DNA of 64,000 nt from Chloroflexota bacterium. GTDB lineage: Bacteria > Chloroflexota > Anaerolineae > Aggregatilineales > J027. The notes beneath the pieces were generated by a model. It was given only the letters and a program-made list of their open reading frames with translations, had not been told where the DNA came from and ran no database searches. The translations under genes and the position numbers were made by a program. The stretch covers positions 62,001 through 126,000 of the forward strand of contig QMIT01000011.1 in NCBI GenBank assembly GCA_024434115.1. The letters run 5' to 3'. Position 1 is the first letter of the stretch; each line of letters opens with the position of its first letter. Shown piece after piece: positions 1 to 7,119 of this stretch.

Positions 1-1203
1 GAGATTCAGTTTGTGGTACATAACCGCCCGCGCCGCGAGTTCTATGATGATGATACTGAGCACAGCGGATCAGAAGATTCGACAGAACCCCACTACAGTT
101 CGATTTATGTAGAGGAAGTGCCGCCTGCGGATGACTGGAATCCCCAGTTAAATTCGGCGTATACGTTCGATAATTTTGTGGTTGGCCCCAGTAATCAGAT
201 GGCCCAAGCCGCTGCCCAAGCCGTTTCGATCAATCCGGGGCAGGTCTATAACCCACTCTATATATATGGAAATTCGGGGCTTGGGAAAACCCATTTGCTG
301 CACGCGATTGGCAATGCCTGTCGTCAGCGGGGTCTCAGGGTGTTGTATGCTACCTCTGAGCAGTTCATGAACAATTTAGTGGAGGCGATACGGGGCAAGA
401 CCACCTCAGATTTCCGTGACTATTATCGCGGGGTGGATGTGCTGCTGATTGACGACGTGCAGTTTATGGCGGGCAAGGACAGCACACAGGAAGAATTTTT
501 CCATACCTTTAATGCCCTGCGCGAACAGGGTAAGCAGGTCGTCATTGCCTCTGACCGACGGCCACAGGCAATCAAGGGGCTTGATGATCGGTTACGTTCA
601 CGCTTTGAATGGGGCTTGCAGGTTGAAATTTTGACCCCTTCCTATGAGACCCGTTTGGCGATATTGAATGATAAGTCGGAAATGAAGGGCCACCCCCTGC
701 CCCATGAAATTGCCCATCTGATTGCCAGCTATACCTATGCCAGTATCCGCGATTTGGAAGGCACCCTGACGCAAGTGTTGGCCTATAAAACACTGATGGG
801 CAATCATTTAACTATCGAAATTGCGGAACAGATATTGGCCGAAAAACAAGGCAGTATCCCTGTACCCAATGCGCTGCCCCGCCGGGATATGTCTGCCATG
901 AAGCGCCAAATTAGCCTAAACGATGTTTTGCAGGCGACGGCACGTTTTTATCAACTGTCGCTGGATGACATCCTGAGCAAACGGCGTACCAAAGATGTCA
1001 GCTATATCCGGCAGTTGGCGATTTATCTGGCGCGTGAGGAAACCCAAGCCTCATGGCCTGAAATTGGCGATGCTTTTGGTGGGCGCAATCACAGCACGAT
1101 GGTACATGGCTATAAAAAGGTCGCCGAAGAAATTGAGACCAACTCCGATATGCGCCGCGAAGTTGAAGACCTACGAAAACATATCCACCAAGCCGCTGTT
1201 TAG
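1..1203 (+). CDS. dnaA: Chromosomal replication initiator DnaA (5' end cut by window edge)
   Basis: AAA+ initiator that binds DnaA boxes and opens the origin. The frame is open from base 1, so the gene probably begins upstream; a GTG at 13 is the first possible start inside the window but is unlikely to be the true one. From that GTG, Walker A (GNSGLGKTH) lies near residues 86-94, Walker B (LLIDDVQF) near 143-151, an arginine-finger region (LRSRFEWG) near 195, and the C-terminal box-binding signature (GGRNHSTMVHGYKKV) near 355. Domains III and IV are complete; domain I is missing and part of the acidic linker II is visible. dnaN does not follow: the next gene is an ECF sigma factor. A terminator-like hairpin lies just after the stop. 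Confidence 0.96.
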   Translation, partial: EIQFVVHNRPRREFYDDDTEHSGSEDSTEPHYSSIYVEEVPPADDWNPQLNSAYTFDNFVVGPSNQMAQAAAQAVSINPGQVYNPLYIYGNSGLGKTHLLHAIGNACRQRGLRVLYATSEQFMNNLVEAIRGKTTSDFRDYYRGVDVLLIDDVQFMAGKDSTQEEFFHTFNALREQGKQVVIASDRRPQAIKGLDDRLRSRFEWGLQVEILTPSYETRLAILNDKSEMKGHPLPHEIAHLIASYTYASIRDLEGTLTQVLAYKTLMGNHLTIEIAEQILAEKQGSIPVPNALPRRDMSAMKRQISLNDVLQATARFYQLSLDDILSKRRTKDVSYIRQLAIYLAREETQASWPEIGDAFGGRNHSTMVHGYKKVAEEIETNSDMRREVEDLRKHIHQAAV

Positions 1204-1227
1204 ACTTATCCTCACAATTTGTACAAC

Positions 1228-1263
1228 AAGGTTGCCGAGAATGAAAATAGTGCAACCTTTTAA
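1228..1263 (+). terminator. Rho-independent terminator after dnaA
   Basis: An 8-bp perfect stem (AAGGTTGC at 1228-1235 pairs with GCAACCTT at 1252-1259) with a 16-base loop is followed by TTTTAA-type sequence. Its right arm overlaps the proposed -35 element of the downstream sigma gene. Confidence 0.6.
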
Positions 1264-1276
1264 TGGTCATCCCGTA
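1251..1276 (+). promoter_or_regulatory. Candidate ECF-type promoter of the sigma gene
   Basis: TGCAAC (1251-1256), a 16-base spacer and CGTA (1273-1276) differ by one base from the Bacillus SigW-type consensus TGAAAC-N16-CGTA. It lies directly upstream of an ECF sigma gene, as expected for autoregulation. Transcription would begin near 1283, which favours the ATG at 1334 over the one at 1292. This is inference from pattern and position only. Confidence 0.45.
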
Positions 1277-1333
1277 TAAAATATAGATGGGATGCCATCC
1301 CCTAATTTGAAATTGACGGCGGGAATCCAAGCA

Positions 1334-1936
1334 ATGATTTTGCCCGAGATGTTGGTTGAACAAGAAAACGCCCTTTTGGAAAAGACCTTACATGGCGATG
1401 TTGAGGCGTTTGGTGAACTGATTCGGCTGTACGAACGGCCTATCTTCAATTTATGCTATCGTATGTTGGGGGATGGGGCTGAGGCAGAAGATGCGGCCCA
1501 AGAAGCGTTTATACGTGCTTACAGCAATTTGGCATCTTATGATCGGGGGCGATCCTTTAAGACATGGTTGTTTTCAATTGCCTCCAACCACTGTATTGAT
1601 CGGCTTCGCAAACGCCGACTGACGTTGCTATCTATTGATGAGCCACTGCCGCCGCATCCCGCCCTTGTTAGTGACCAACCAGACCCTGAACAACAAATGT
1701 TAGAAGAAGAACGCAGCGCCCTAATACAGAAACTGCTTAACCAACTCGCCCCTGATTATCGGGTGGCGGTGGTACTGCGCTATTGGTATGACCTGTCGTA
1801 TCAAGAAATGTCGGAGATGTTGGAAACCACAGAGAGTGCGGTGAAAAGCCGTCTGTTTCGCGCCCGGCAAGCGCTGGTCGAATTGTTGGAAGATTCAGAA
1901 GCCCAGATGATTTTGCAGCCGCTGTTGGCAAGTTGA
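1334..1936 (+). CDS. ECF-subfamily RNA polymerase sigma factor
   Basis: About 200-residue group IV sigma-70 factor that directs RNA polymerase to a small regulon. Region 2 is clear (YERPIFNLCYRMLGDGAEAE, then a WLFSIASNHCIDRLRKRR-like stretch), and region 4 carries the helix-turn-helix (LSYQEMSEMLETTESAVKSR). There is no region 1.1 or 3, as usual for ECF proteins. An ATG at 1292 is in frame, but 1334 is preferred because the candidate promoter would start transcription near 1283, leaving almost no leader for 1292. The next gene, 39 bases on, encodes a two-TM protein that may be its membrane-bound partner. Family call is firm; regulon unknown. Confidence 0.9.
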   Translation: MILPEMLVEQENALLEKTLHGDVEAFGELIRLYERPIFNLCYRMLGDGAEAEDAAQEAFIRAYSNLASYDRGRSFKTWLFSIASNHCIDRLRKRRLTLLSIDEPLPPHPALVSDQPDPEQQMLEEERSALIQKLLNQLAPDYRVAVVLRYWYDLSYQEMSEMLETTESAVKSRLFRARQALVELLEDSEAQMILQPLLAS

Positions 1937-1975
1937 GACGTGTTGGAATAGCTGAGAAAAGTAGGATTACACCCA

Positions 1976-2563
1976 ATGTCGCGTTTAGAACAAGACCCAA
2001 TGCGGAAGAAGTTCGATCATCTTGAAGATGAGGGGGTGCATGAGCCAGAGGAGACCCGCTTGCAGGCAGGTCAGCGTTTGGCAGCACCAGCCGAGAACAC
2101 GCAAGAAAACACACAAGATAACGCTAAACAGGCCTCGGATGCCGCATTTCAACAAGTGGATCATTTGTTGAAAACCGCCCCAATGGTGGCTTCCCCGCGT
2201 GGGTTTGCGGATCGGGTGCTGGCGTTGATAAAAAAACAGGCCCAACTGTACCCCACCTATTCCGAGGGTACTGGCATCGTTTTGGGACTGACCGCCGCTG
2301 CGTTGGTGACGATTCCGATTTTGGGAACGATTCTATTTTTGACGACACAGGCGATTGTGAATCAAAGCCTGCGGGTCACGCTGATTCGGGAGGTCAGTCG
2401 TGCAATTGAGACAGTGGCTGTCTGGGTGCAAAATCCTAGTATTAGCCTGCCAATTGCATTGCTGATGGTCATAGCAATTTTGCCCTTTACAGCGCTTTCT
2501 GGCTATCTGTTCTGGTTCTTTAATGGCCTTGCCAAAGCTGGCGCATCATCCGAACAAGCCTAG
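1976..2563 (+). CDS. Two-TM membrane protein, possible anti-sigma factor
   Basis: 195-residue protein not assignable to a named family. Residues 1-95 are hydrophilic and charged, with Gln/Asn-rich sequence around 40-60. Hydrophobic segments at about 101-128 and 157-182 would place the N-terminus in the cytoplasm if the hairpin spans twice. Its position 39 bases after the ECF sigma gene, with the same orientation and no terminator between, is the usual arrangement for an anti-sigma factor. The zinc-binding HxxxCxxC motif of ZAS-type anti-sigmas is not visible, so the role is inferred from context only. It ends five bases from a convergent gene. Confidence 0.6.
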   Translation: MSRLEQDPMRKKFDHLEDEGVHEPEETRLQAGQRLAAPAENTQENTQDNAKQASDAAFQQVDHLLKTAPMVASPRGFADRVLALIKKQAQLYPTYSEGTGIVLGLTAAALVTIPILGTILFLTTQAIVNQSLRVTLIREVSRAIETVAVWVQNPSISLPIALLMVIAILPFTALSGYLFWFFNGLAKAGASSEQA

Positions 2564-2567
2564 TCTG

Positions 2568-3236
2568 CTAAATTTGGGCCACCGAAATCGTGGTATGCAG
2601 GGCACGCTGCTGCGACGAGGTGCTCACTTCCACGTCAAAATACATCCCGCCTGAGACGTAGGGTTCATTCATCTCCATCAATTGGAAAACCTCAACACGC
2701 AATCGCATCGGCGTTTGATAGGCCGTGAGATTCAGTTCGGCAAATTGCGAGGGTGTTTCAGGTGTAAGGGTCAAGGTCAATTCGGCGGGCGACACCTCGC
2801 CCCCATGGGCACTCAGGCGCAGCAAAATCGGCGTCGGTTCGCTGATGGCTTCCATTTCCATGGGGTCGGGTTCTAGGCCGAGTAGCCAACGAGCGGATTG
2901 ATTAATGGCTCTAGGCAGCGGGACGACGGCACAAAGATCATAGGCAAGGACGGCGTAATGTTTTCCAGCATCCGCCGGGGCAGTTGCATCATAGGCGTTA
3001 ATGTCTTCAATGGCCTGATAGCCCTTTTGGGTGACGCGGTAGTAGCGGGCTTCATCCATTGCCATATAGCTCTTGGTGACAAGGCGTTTAATGCCCTTGC
3101 TAAATGACCGCTCGGACATGCCCAGACCATTCATAAGGGCGTCGGCGTGGATGTTATCTACTTGGATACGCCCCATATAGCGAAGAATATCAAGCGCCTG
3201 TTCTGGCATGGTGGTAAGTTCAAATGGTAGAGTCAT
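2568..3236 (-). CDS. Winged-helix domain protein of unknown function
   Basis: 222 residues. Residues about 10-75 look like a winged helix-turn-helix (ALDILRYMGRIQVDNIHADA, then a MSERSFSKGIKRLVTKSYM recognition helix and a YYRVTQKGYQAIED wing), resembling MarR/PadR-like DNA-binding folds. Residues about 90-222 form a predicted beta-rich domain with no motif I recognise. It is expressed alone on the minus strand, converging on the anti-sigma-like gene. A DNA-binding or protein-binding regulatory role is plausible, but the ligand and targets cannot be read from sequence. Confidence 0.6.
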   Translation of the reverse strand: MTLPFELTTMPEQALDILRYMGRIQVDNIHADALMNGLGMSERSFSKGIKRLVTKSYMAMDEARYYRVTQKGYQAIEDINAYDATAPADAGKHYAVLAYDLCAVVPLPRAINQSARWLLGLEPDPMEMEAISEPTPILLRLSAHGGEVSPAELTLTLTPETPSQFAELNLTAYQTPMRLRVEVFQLMEMNEPYVSGGMYFDVEVSTSSQQRALHTTISVAQI

Positions 3237-3340
3237 GACCCATATCCGTCTGCATTAGAAGATCAAAAGTGCTGTTGAGTGTAGTAGACAACCCCATTTG
3301 CGGCAAGTCAGTTGGTGAAGGGGATAGGTGTTGAGAAATG

Positions 3341-3379
3341 GAAAAGGAGGGGCATCTCTTATGGTGACATGCCCCTTTT
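3341..3379 (-). terminator. Terminator after the BTAD regulator
   Basis: GGGGCAT (3349-3355) pairs with ATGCCCC (3369-3375), and the stem extends through A-T and G-T pairs. On the minus strand the hairpin is followed by CCTTTTCC. It lies within 10 bases of the stop codon of the minus-strand gene; the plus strand also shows a T-rich tail, so it may act both ways. Confidence 0.65.
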
Positions 3380-3384
3380 GATTT

Positions 3385-4662
3385 TTAGGACATAATATCC
3401 GCATAGACGGATTGAGTCTGGGCGGAAGGTTGGAGGCCATTGCTGCGCAGGGTGTCCATCAAGCGTTGATAGTGTCCGGCGGCCTCACTGCGGCGACCCA
3501 AACGGGCATACAGTTTCATGATTTCCCGATGAATGGGTTCATAGGTGTCGTTTTCGCTGGCGGCACGTAGGAGCAGGGCAAGGGCTTGTTCTTCGCGGCC
3601 TTCTTCCAGACGCACTTTGGCGATATTGGTCATGGCTTCCAGATACCCCGCTTGGAAATCCTCGCGGCGTTCTTTAATCCACGATTCGGTGTGCCCCTGT
3701 AGGAATGGGCCACGATATAACTCGGCGGCTTCCTGCCAATAGGGCAACCCTTCGGTATAGGAACCGGATTGACGGCCTTTGACGAGCGCCGTCACAAAAC
3801 GTTCCACATCATATTCCACCCGCGCTTCGGGGTTGATTTGATAGTAGCCATCTTGGTGTACCAGCACGTCGAAGCCGAGGGCCTTATGCAGACGGCGTTT
3901 GGTGACATGGAATACGTTAACTGCTTGGTCACTGTCCAAGTCCGGCCAAAACGTGCCGCAGATTTCAGAACGGGTGACGATAGGACGATCCAGCACAAAG
4001 AAGAAGAGCAGTCGCGGTAGATGGCCTTCCCATTCTTCGATTGAGTTCTCATCTTTATAGACGAAACCCGGCCCAAGCCCCAGTGCATCAAGTTGGGCAA
4101 CCGGGGAATCGGTCTGGATACGATAGAAGTTCTCCCCGATGATCTCGGTATCCTTCAAAATCACGGCTTGGCGACGCGCAATCATGGATATCCAAGGCAT
4201 ACGTGGAATTGTGCGGCTGTTGATGACCAGTTGGCAGTGATTGGGCAGGTAATGAACGACGCGCTCCCAAAAAACCTGGATGTCGTCGGCTTCATTGCTG
4301 GCATCAAATTCATCTAGGATGAGGATGAATGGCCCTTCATTAAGTTCGGCAAGATCGTTGACAAAGGCGTTGATCCGTGCCTGTGCATTGTCACGCGAAT
4401 TTTGCCACAGTTGGTATAGATGGCGCCCGAAAGTAGGATGTTGTACGGCCATGTCATGGGAGAAGCCATCAAGAAAGGCATCTAGGTTGATGTCATCTGG
4501 ACCCATCGCATAATAGAAGGTCGGTAGCGGTGCTTCATTCAAGAGGTGTGCGACCAGCATCGAACGAAGACGGCTTTGAGGATGGAGTAGAATAATTTGC
4601 GCCTCCGCAGCATATTTCTGAAATGCCGCATAGGTATCTGCAACTAACGTTTGTAATGCCAT
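3385..4662 (-). CDS. BTAD-domain transcriptional regulator with degenerate ATPase domain
   Basis: 425-residue regulator of the SARP/MalT-related class. The order is: N-terminal STAND-like ATPase module with a Walker-B-like strand (FILILDEFDASNE, about 112-124) and a LVINSRTIPRMPW sensor-like segment; winged helix (about 213-277, RSEICGTFWPDLDSDQAVN) that resembles OmpR/SARP DNA-binding domains; and a C-terminal helical BTAD domain with TPR-like repeats (about 285-420). No GxxxxGK[ST] P-loop is visible at the expected place (ILLHPQSRLRSMLVAHLL), so ATP binding may be lost. The ATG at 4662 is chosen because GGGAGGGAAC precedes it; an upstream in-frame ATG at 4707 has no such site. Confidence 0.82.
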   Translation of the reverse strand: MALQTLVADTYAAFQKYAAEAQIILLHPQSRLRSMLVAHLLNEAPLPTFYYAMGPDDINLDAFLDGFSHDMAVQHPTFGRHLYQLWQNSRDNAQARINAFVNDLAELNEGPFILILDEFDASNEADDIQVFWERVVHYLPNHCQLVINSRTIPRMPWISMIARRQAVILKDTEIIGENFYRIQTDSPVAQLDALGLGPGFVYKDENSIEEWEGHLPRLLFFFVLDRPIVTRSEICGTFWPDLDSDQAVNVFHVTKRRLHKALGFDVLVHQDGYYQINPEARVEYDVERFVTALVKGRQSGSYTEGLPYWQEAAELYRGPFLQGHTESWIKERREDFQAGYLEAMTNIAKVRLEEGREEQALALLLRAASENDTYEPIHREIMKLYARLGRRSEAAGHYQRLMDTLRSNGLQPSAQTQSVYADIMS

Positions 4663-5034
4663 TGTTCCCTCCCGGTCACAATAACAAGCTAGATTGTTTT
4701 GGCTCAAAAAATCTAGCCTTCTGCAATTAGAATATTAACAGGCATGACAGGGGTTTTCACGACCCACTGGCATAGTATGTAGTATAAATCATTTAGGGTA
4801 GAAAAAGCAATAGTAGCGTATTCTTAAGATTACTAACGTACTGCCAACGAGACTGTTTGACAACAATTTCATAGTTAGGATATTTCAGAACCATTTTGAA
4901 AAGCGTGTTTTGACATTCCCTTATGGGGAGAATACAATACAAGTTTTGAATCTTTTGTGAAATTTTGAGTTAAGTGCCTTAGGACTATCAATACTCTCTT
5001 CATTCTGGTGTAAAATCTAAAACATGAGGGTAGG
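4663..5034. other. Intergenic region between divergent genes
   Basis: About 370 bases of AT-rich sequence between the divergent BTAD and HhH genes. It must hold promoters for both. On the plus strand a TAAAAT at 5011-5016 could be a -10 for the downstream gene but has only a poor -35 match. I see no convincing hairpin, small ORF or RNA gene; a long minus-strand open frame over the right half is an antisense shadow of the HhH gene. Confidence 0.5.
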
Positions 5035-5469
5035 ATGATGCGAATACTAAAAGGATTGGGTTTATTCGTTACAGGATTAGGCATCAGTTTGGTGGTCGGG
5101 TGGTGGCTGTCACAGCAAGAAAGACATGCTAAGAGAAGTCTCCCCACCCCGAATTTGACCCCGAACGAACCCGCGATTGAACCAGTCATTACCCTGCCCC
5201 CGGAAGCGTTTGAAGCGATTGCCGAGCCGGAACCTGCCATTAAACCGAAACCGGAAATCAAGGTCAAATCCAAAGCAATTGCGGATGACCTAACGATTAT
5301 CAAGGGGATTGGGCCGAAGAAAGCAGAAGCACTGGCCGCGCTTGGGATTACGACTTTTAATGAATTAGCGACGGCGGATGCGAATGCGCTACGAGAGAAA
5401 TCTGCCGGGATTGGCTCGGTGGAACAGCTTGAAGAATGGATTGCTGCTGCCAAAGAAATGAAACAATGA
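5035..5469 (+). CDS. Membrane-anchored helix-hairpin-helix protein
   Basis: 144 residues. A single N-terminal hydrophobic segment (about 5-24, GLGLFVTGLGISLVVGWWLS) is followed by a Pro/Glu/Lys-rich linker (about 37-82) and a C-terminal helix-hairpin-helix pair (about 84-138) with the motif LTIIKGIGPKKAEALAALGI. This HhH type occurs in COG3743-like proteins and in non-specific DNA-binding folds. The linker ends in an alternating Pro-Lys stretch. The start is ATG 5035 or 5038, with GAGGGTAGG just upstream. Topology suggests an envelope-tethered domain; whether it really contacts DNA is not shown. Confidence 0.7.
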   Translation: MMRILKGLGLFVTGLGISLVVGWWLSQQERHAKRSLPTPNLTPNEPAIEPVITLPPEAFEAIAEPEPAIKPKPEIKVKSKAIADDLTIIKGIGPKKAEALAALGITTFNELATADANALREKSAGIGSVEQLEEWIAAAKEMKQ

Positions 5470-5550
5470 AACGACGATGAAACAATAAGGCAGCGATAGT
5501 CGTCCAAAATGTGCAGCATACAGTCTGAATCATCAGGAGATTAAATAGTA

Positions 5551-5892
5551 GTGGCAGATGATTTGCGCCCCACCAATATCACTCTAGATCGTACACAGGG
5601 CCACCTGACGATTGAATGGTCAACCGGACAGACATGCATATATCCCTTGAGCCATTTACGTGAAGCCTGTCCCTGTGTTGAGTGTCGGGGTGGACATCAT
5701 AATATGGGAATGCAAAATGCCCCCAAAGATATTTTGAGCCTGACACCTGCCCGTTCGTATAAAGCCGAGCGTTTAGAATTAGTGGGCAACTATGCTTTAC
5801 AGTTTTTTTGGGATGATGGTCATCACACTGGCATTTATACATGGGAACTCCTGTACCATCTCTGCCCTGCCCCGTCCACTGACAATTCATAA
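5551..5892 (+). CDS. DUF971 (GBBH-like N-terminal) domain protein
   Basis: 113 residues matching the stand-alone DUF971 family, the domain also found at the N-terminus of gamma-butyrobetaine hydroxylase and fused to some Mrp/ApbC proteins. Recognisable features are the TNITLDRTQGHLTIEWSTG start, the LREACPCVECRGG cysteine motif (three Cys, near residues 38-45) and the C-terminal YALQFFWDDGHHTGIYTWEL block. The cysteine cluster probably binds metal, and a link to Fe-S cluster handling has been suggested for the family. The start is GTG 5551, after a CAGGAG site. It is transcribed with the two genes that follow, 18 bases apart each. Confidence 0.85.
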   Translation: MADDLRPTNITLDRTQGHLTIEWSTGQTCIYPLSHLREACPCVECRGGHHNMGMQNAPKDILSLTPARSYKAERLELVGNYALQFFWDDGHHTGIYTWELLYHLCPAPSTDNS

Positions 5893-5910
5893 TACAGGTA
5901 TCGAAACACT

Positions 5911-6492
5911 ATGTTTGAAACAACCACAACTCACACTGATCTACTCTCGATGCTCGAACTCAATCATTTGCGACTCGAGGCGATTAACCTTTATGACCGC
6001 TGTTTGGCGGAGGGGAATCTTTTGCCGCTGGAGCGATTTATCGAGCAGCAGTTAGCCTATGATCCGCCACAAATCCAACTCCTGACGGATATTGCCAACG
6101 ATTTGCAACAGCGTTTGTTGACCCTCAAGGCCTATCATTTTGATATTCGACAAAAAATCGTGGTGATGTTTGAGGAAATGTATCGTCTCGATGTCACCCA
6201 TTTGATGCCTGCTGATCGGTTGGATGATTATCACCTGCTTCAACCAGAGCGTGTGTTGATGTATGTGATTGAACAAGGCGTCTCGATTGAAGAAGACGAG
6301 CGGATGGTTCTGTTAGAAGTGCTGCGGGCCTCGCGTGAGACCGCGGGACGCTTGTACGAGGATGTTTTGTTAACCGAAAAACTGCACGATATGATTCTGG
6401 ATTGGATCTACGCGCTGACAGTCAATTCCGCCCGCGCTGGTTGGCAGATTTTTGAGTGGTCTGTGAAATCAGACCCCAAACATATTCACTAA
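5911..6492 (+). CDS. Hypothetical all-helical protein
   Basis: 193 residues, no family recognised. The sequence is mostly amphipathic helix, acidic, with no signal peptide, membrane segment, cysteine cluster or nucleotide-binding motif. It sits between the DUF971 gene (18 bases upstream) and hpt (18 bases downstream) in the same direction, so it is probably co-transcribed with them. The conserved spacing suggests an expressed soluble protein; function unknown. Confidence 0.65.
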   Translation: MFETTTTHTDLLSMLELNHLRLEAINLYDRCLAEGNLLPLERFIEQQLAYDPPQIQLLTDIANDLQQRLLTLKAYHFDIRQKIVVMFEEMYRLDVTHLMPADRLDDYHLLQPERVLMYVIEQGVSIEEDERMVLLEVLRASRETAGRLYEDVLLTEKLHDMILDWIYALTVNSARAGWQIFEWSVKSDPKHIH

Positions 6493-6510
6493 GGCAGTAG
6501 AAAAGGATTT

Positions 6511-7083
6511 ATGACCACACACCCCTATAGCCCCTATCTGGCCGAGATTTTGCTGGATAGCGAGACGGTTCAAGCCCGTATTCAAGAGTTAGGCGATAAA
6601 ATCACCCAGTTTTATGCCGATTCCCCCAATTTACTGCTGGTCTGCGTTCTCAAAGGTGGGGTCATGTTCCTTACCGATTTGATGCGGCATGTGGATGTTC
6701 CCCACGCGATTGATTTTATGGCAGTATCCAGCTATGGCGCAGGGGCACGGCGCAGTTCGGGATATGTGCGGATTGTGATGGACTTGGAACGCGACATCTC
6801 TGGTATGGATGTGCTGCTGGTTGAAGATATTATTGACAGCGGGCATACCTTGAATTATATCATGGGGCAATTAAACGCCCGCCATCCACGCAGTTTACGG
6901 ATTTGCAGTTTGTTGAGCAAGCCGTCACGCCGCGAAGTGGATATTCCAATTGATTTCTTGGGATTTGAAATCCCAGACAAGTTCGTTTTTGGCTACGGCC
7001 TTGATCTCGACGAGAAGTTCCGCAATCTGCCATTTATCGGCGTGGTAGATTTGGCAGCGTTGGAGAAGAAAGACAAAGAATAG
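6511..7083 (+). CDS. hpt: Hypoxanthine phosphoribosyltransferase
   Basis: 190-residue purine-salvage enzyme that makes IMP (and often GMP) from hypoxanthine (guanine) and PRPP. The PRPP-binding motif VLLVEDIIDSGHTL is near residue 100, the flexible-loop SSYG near 72-75 and the substrate-contact KFVFGYGLDLDEKFRNLPFI block near 152. Length fits the type I phosphoribosyltransferase family. An AAGGA element precedes the ATG. It is a cytosolic enzyme, here between a hypothetical gene and a nucleotidyltransferase, all on the plus strand. Confidence 0.93.
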   Translation: MTTHPYSPYLAEILLDSETVQARIQELGDKITQFYADSPNLLLVCVLKGGVMFLTDLMRHVDVPHAIDFMAVSSYGAGARRSSGYVRIVMDLERDISGMDVLLVEDIIDSGHTLNYIMGQLNARHPRSLRICSLLSKPSRREVDIPIDFLGFEIPDKFVFGYGLDLDEKFRNLPFIGVVDLAALEKKDKE

Positions 7084-7119
7084 GGTTCTCGGCCACTCAA
7101 CATTTAAGGAGGGAAACAG

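Noticed and set aside
1201..1290. Possible origin of replication after dnaA
   Set aside because: Only one imperfect DnaA-box-like sequence is visible and there is no AT-rich unwinding region or box cluster.
4875..5519. Long minus-strand reading frame (214 codons) over the HhH gene
   Set aside because: It lies antisense to the better-supported plus-strand gene with a TM and HhH motif, has no recognisable domain, and its start and Ser/Ile-rich content look like a shadow.
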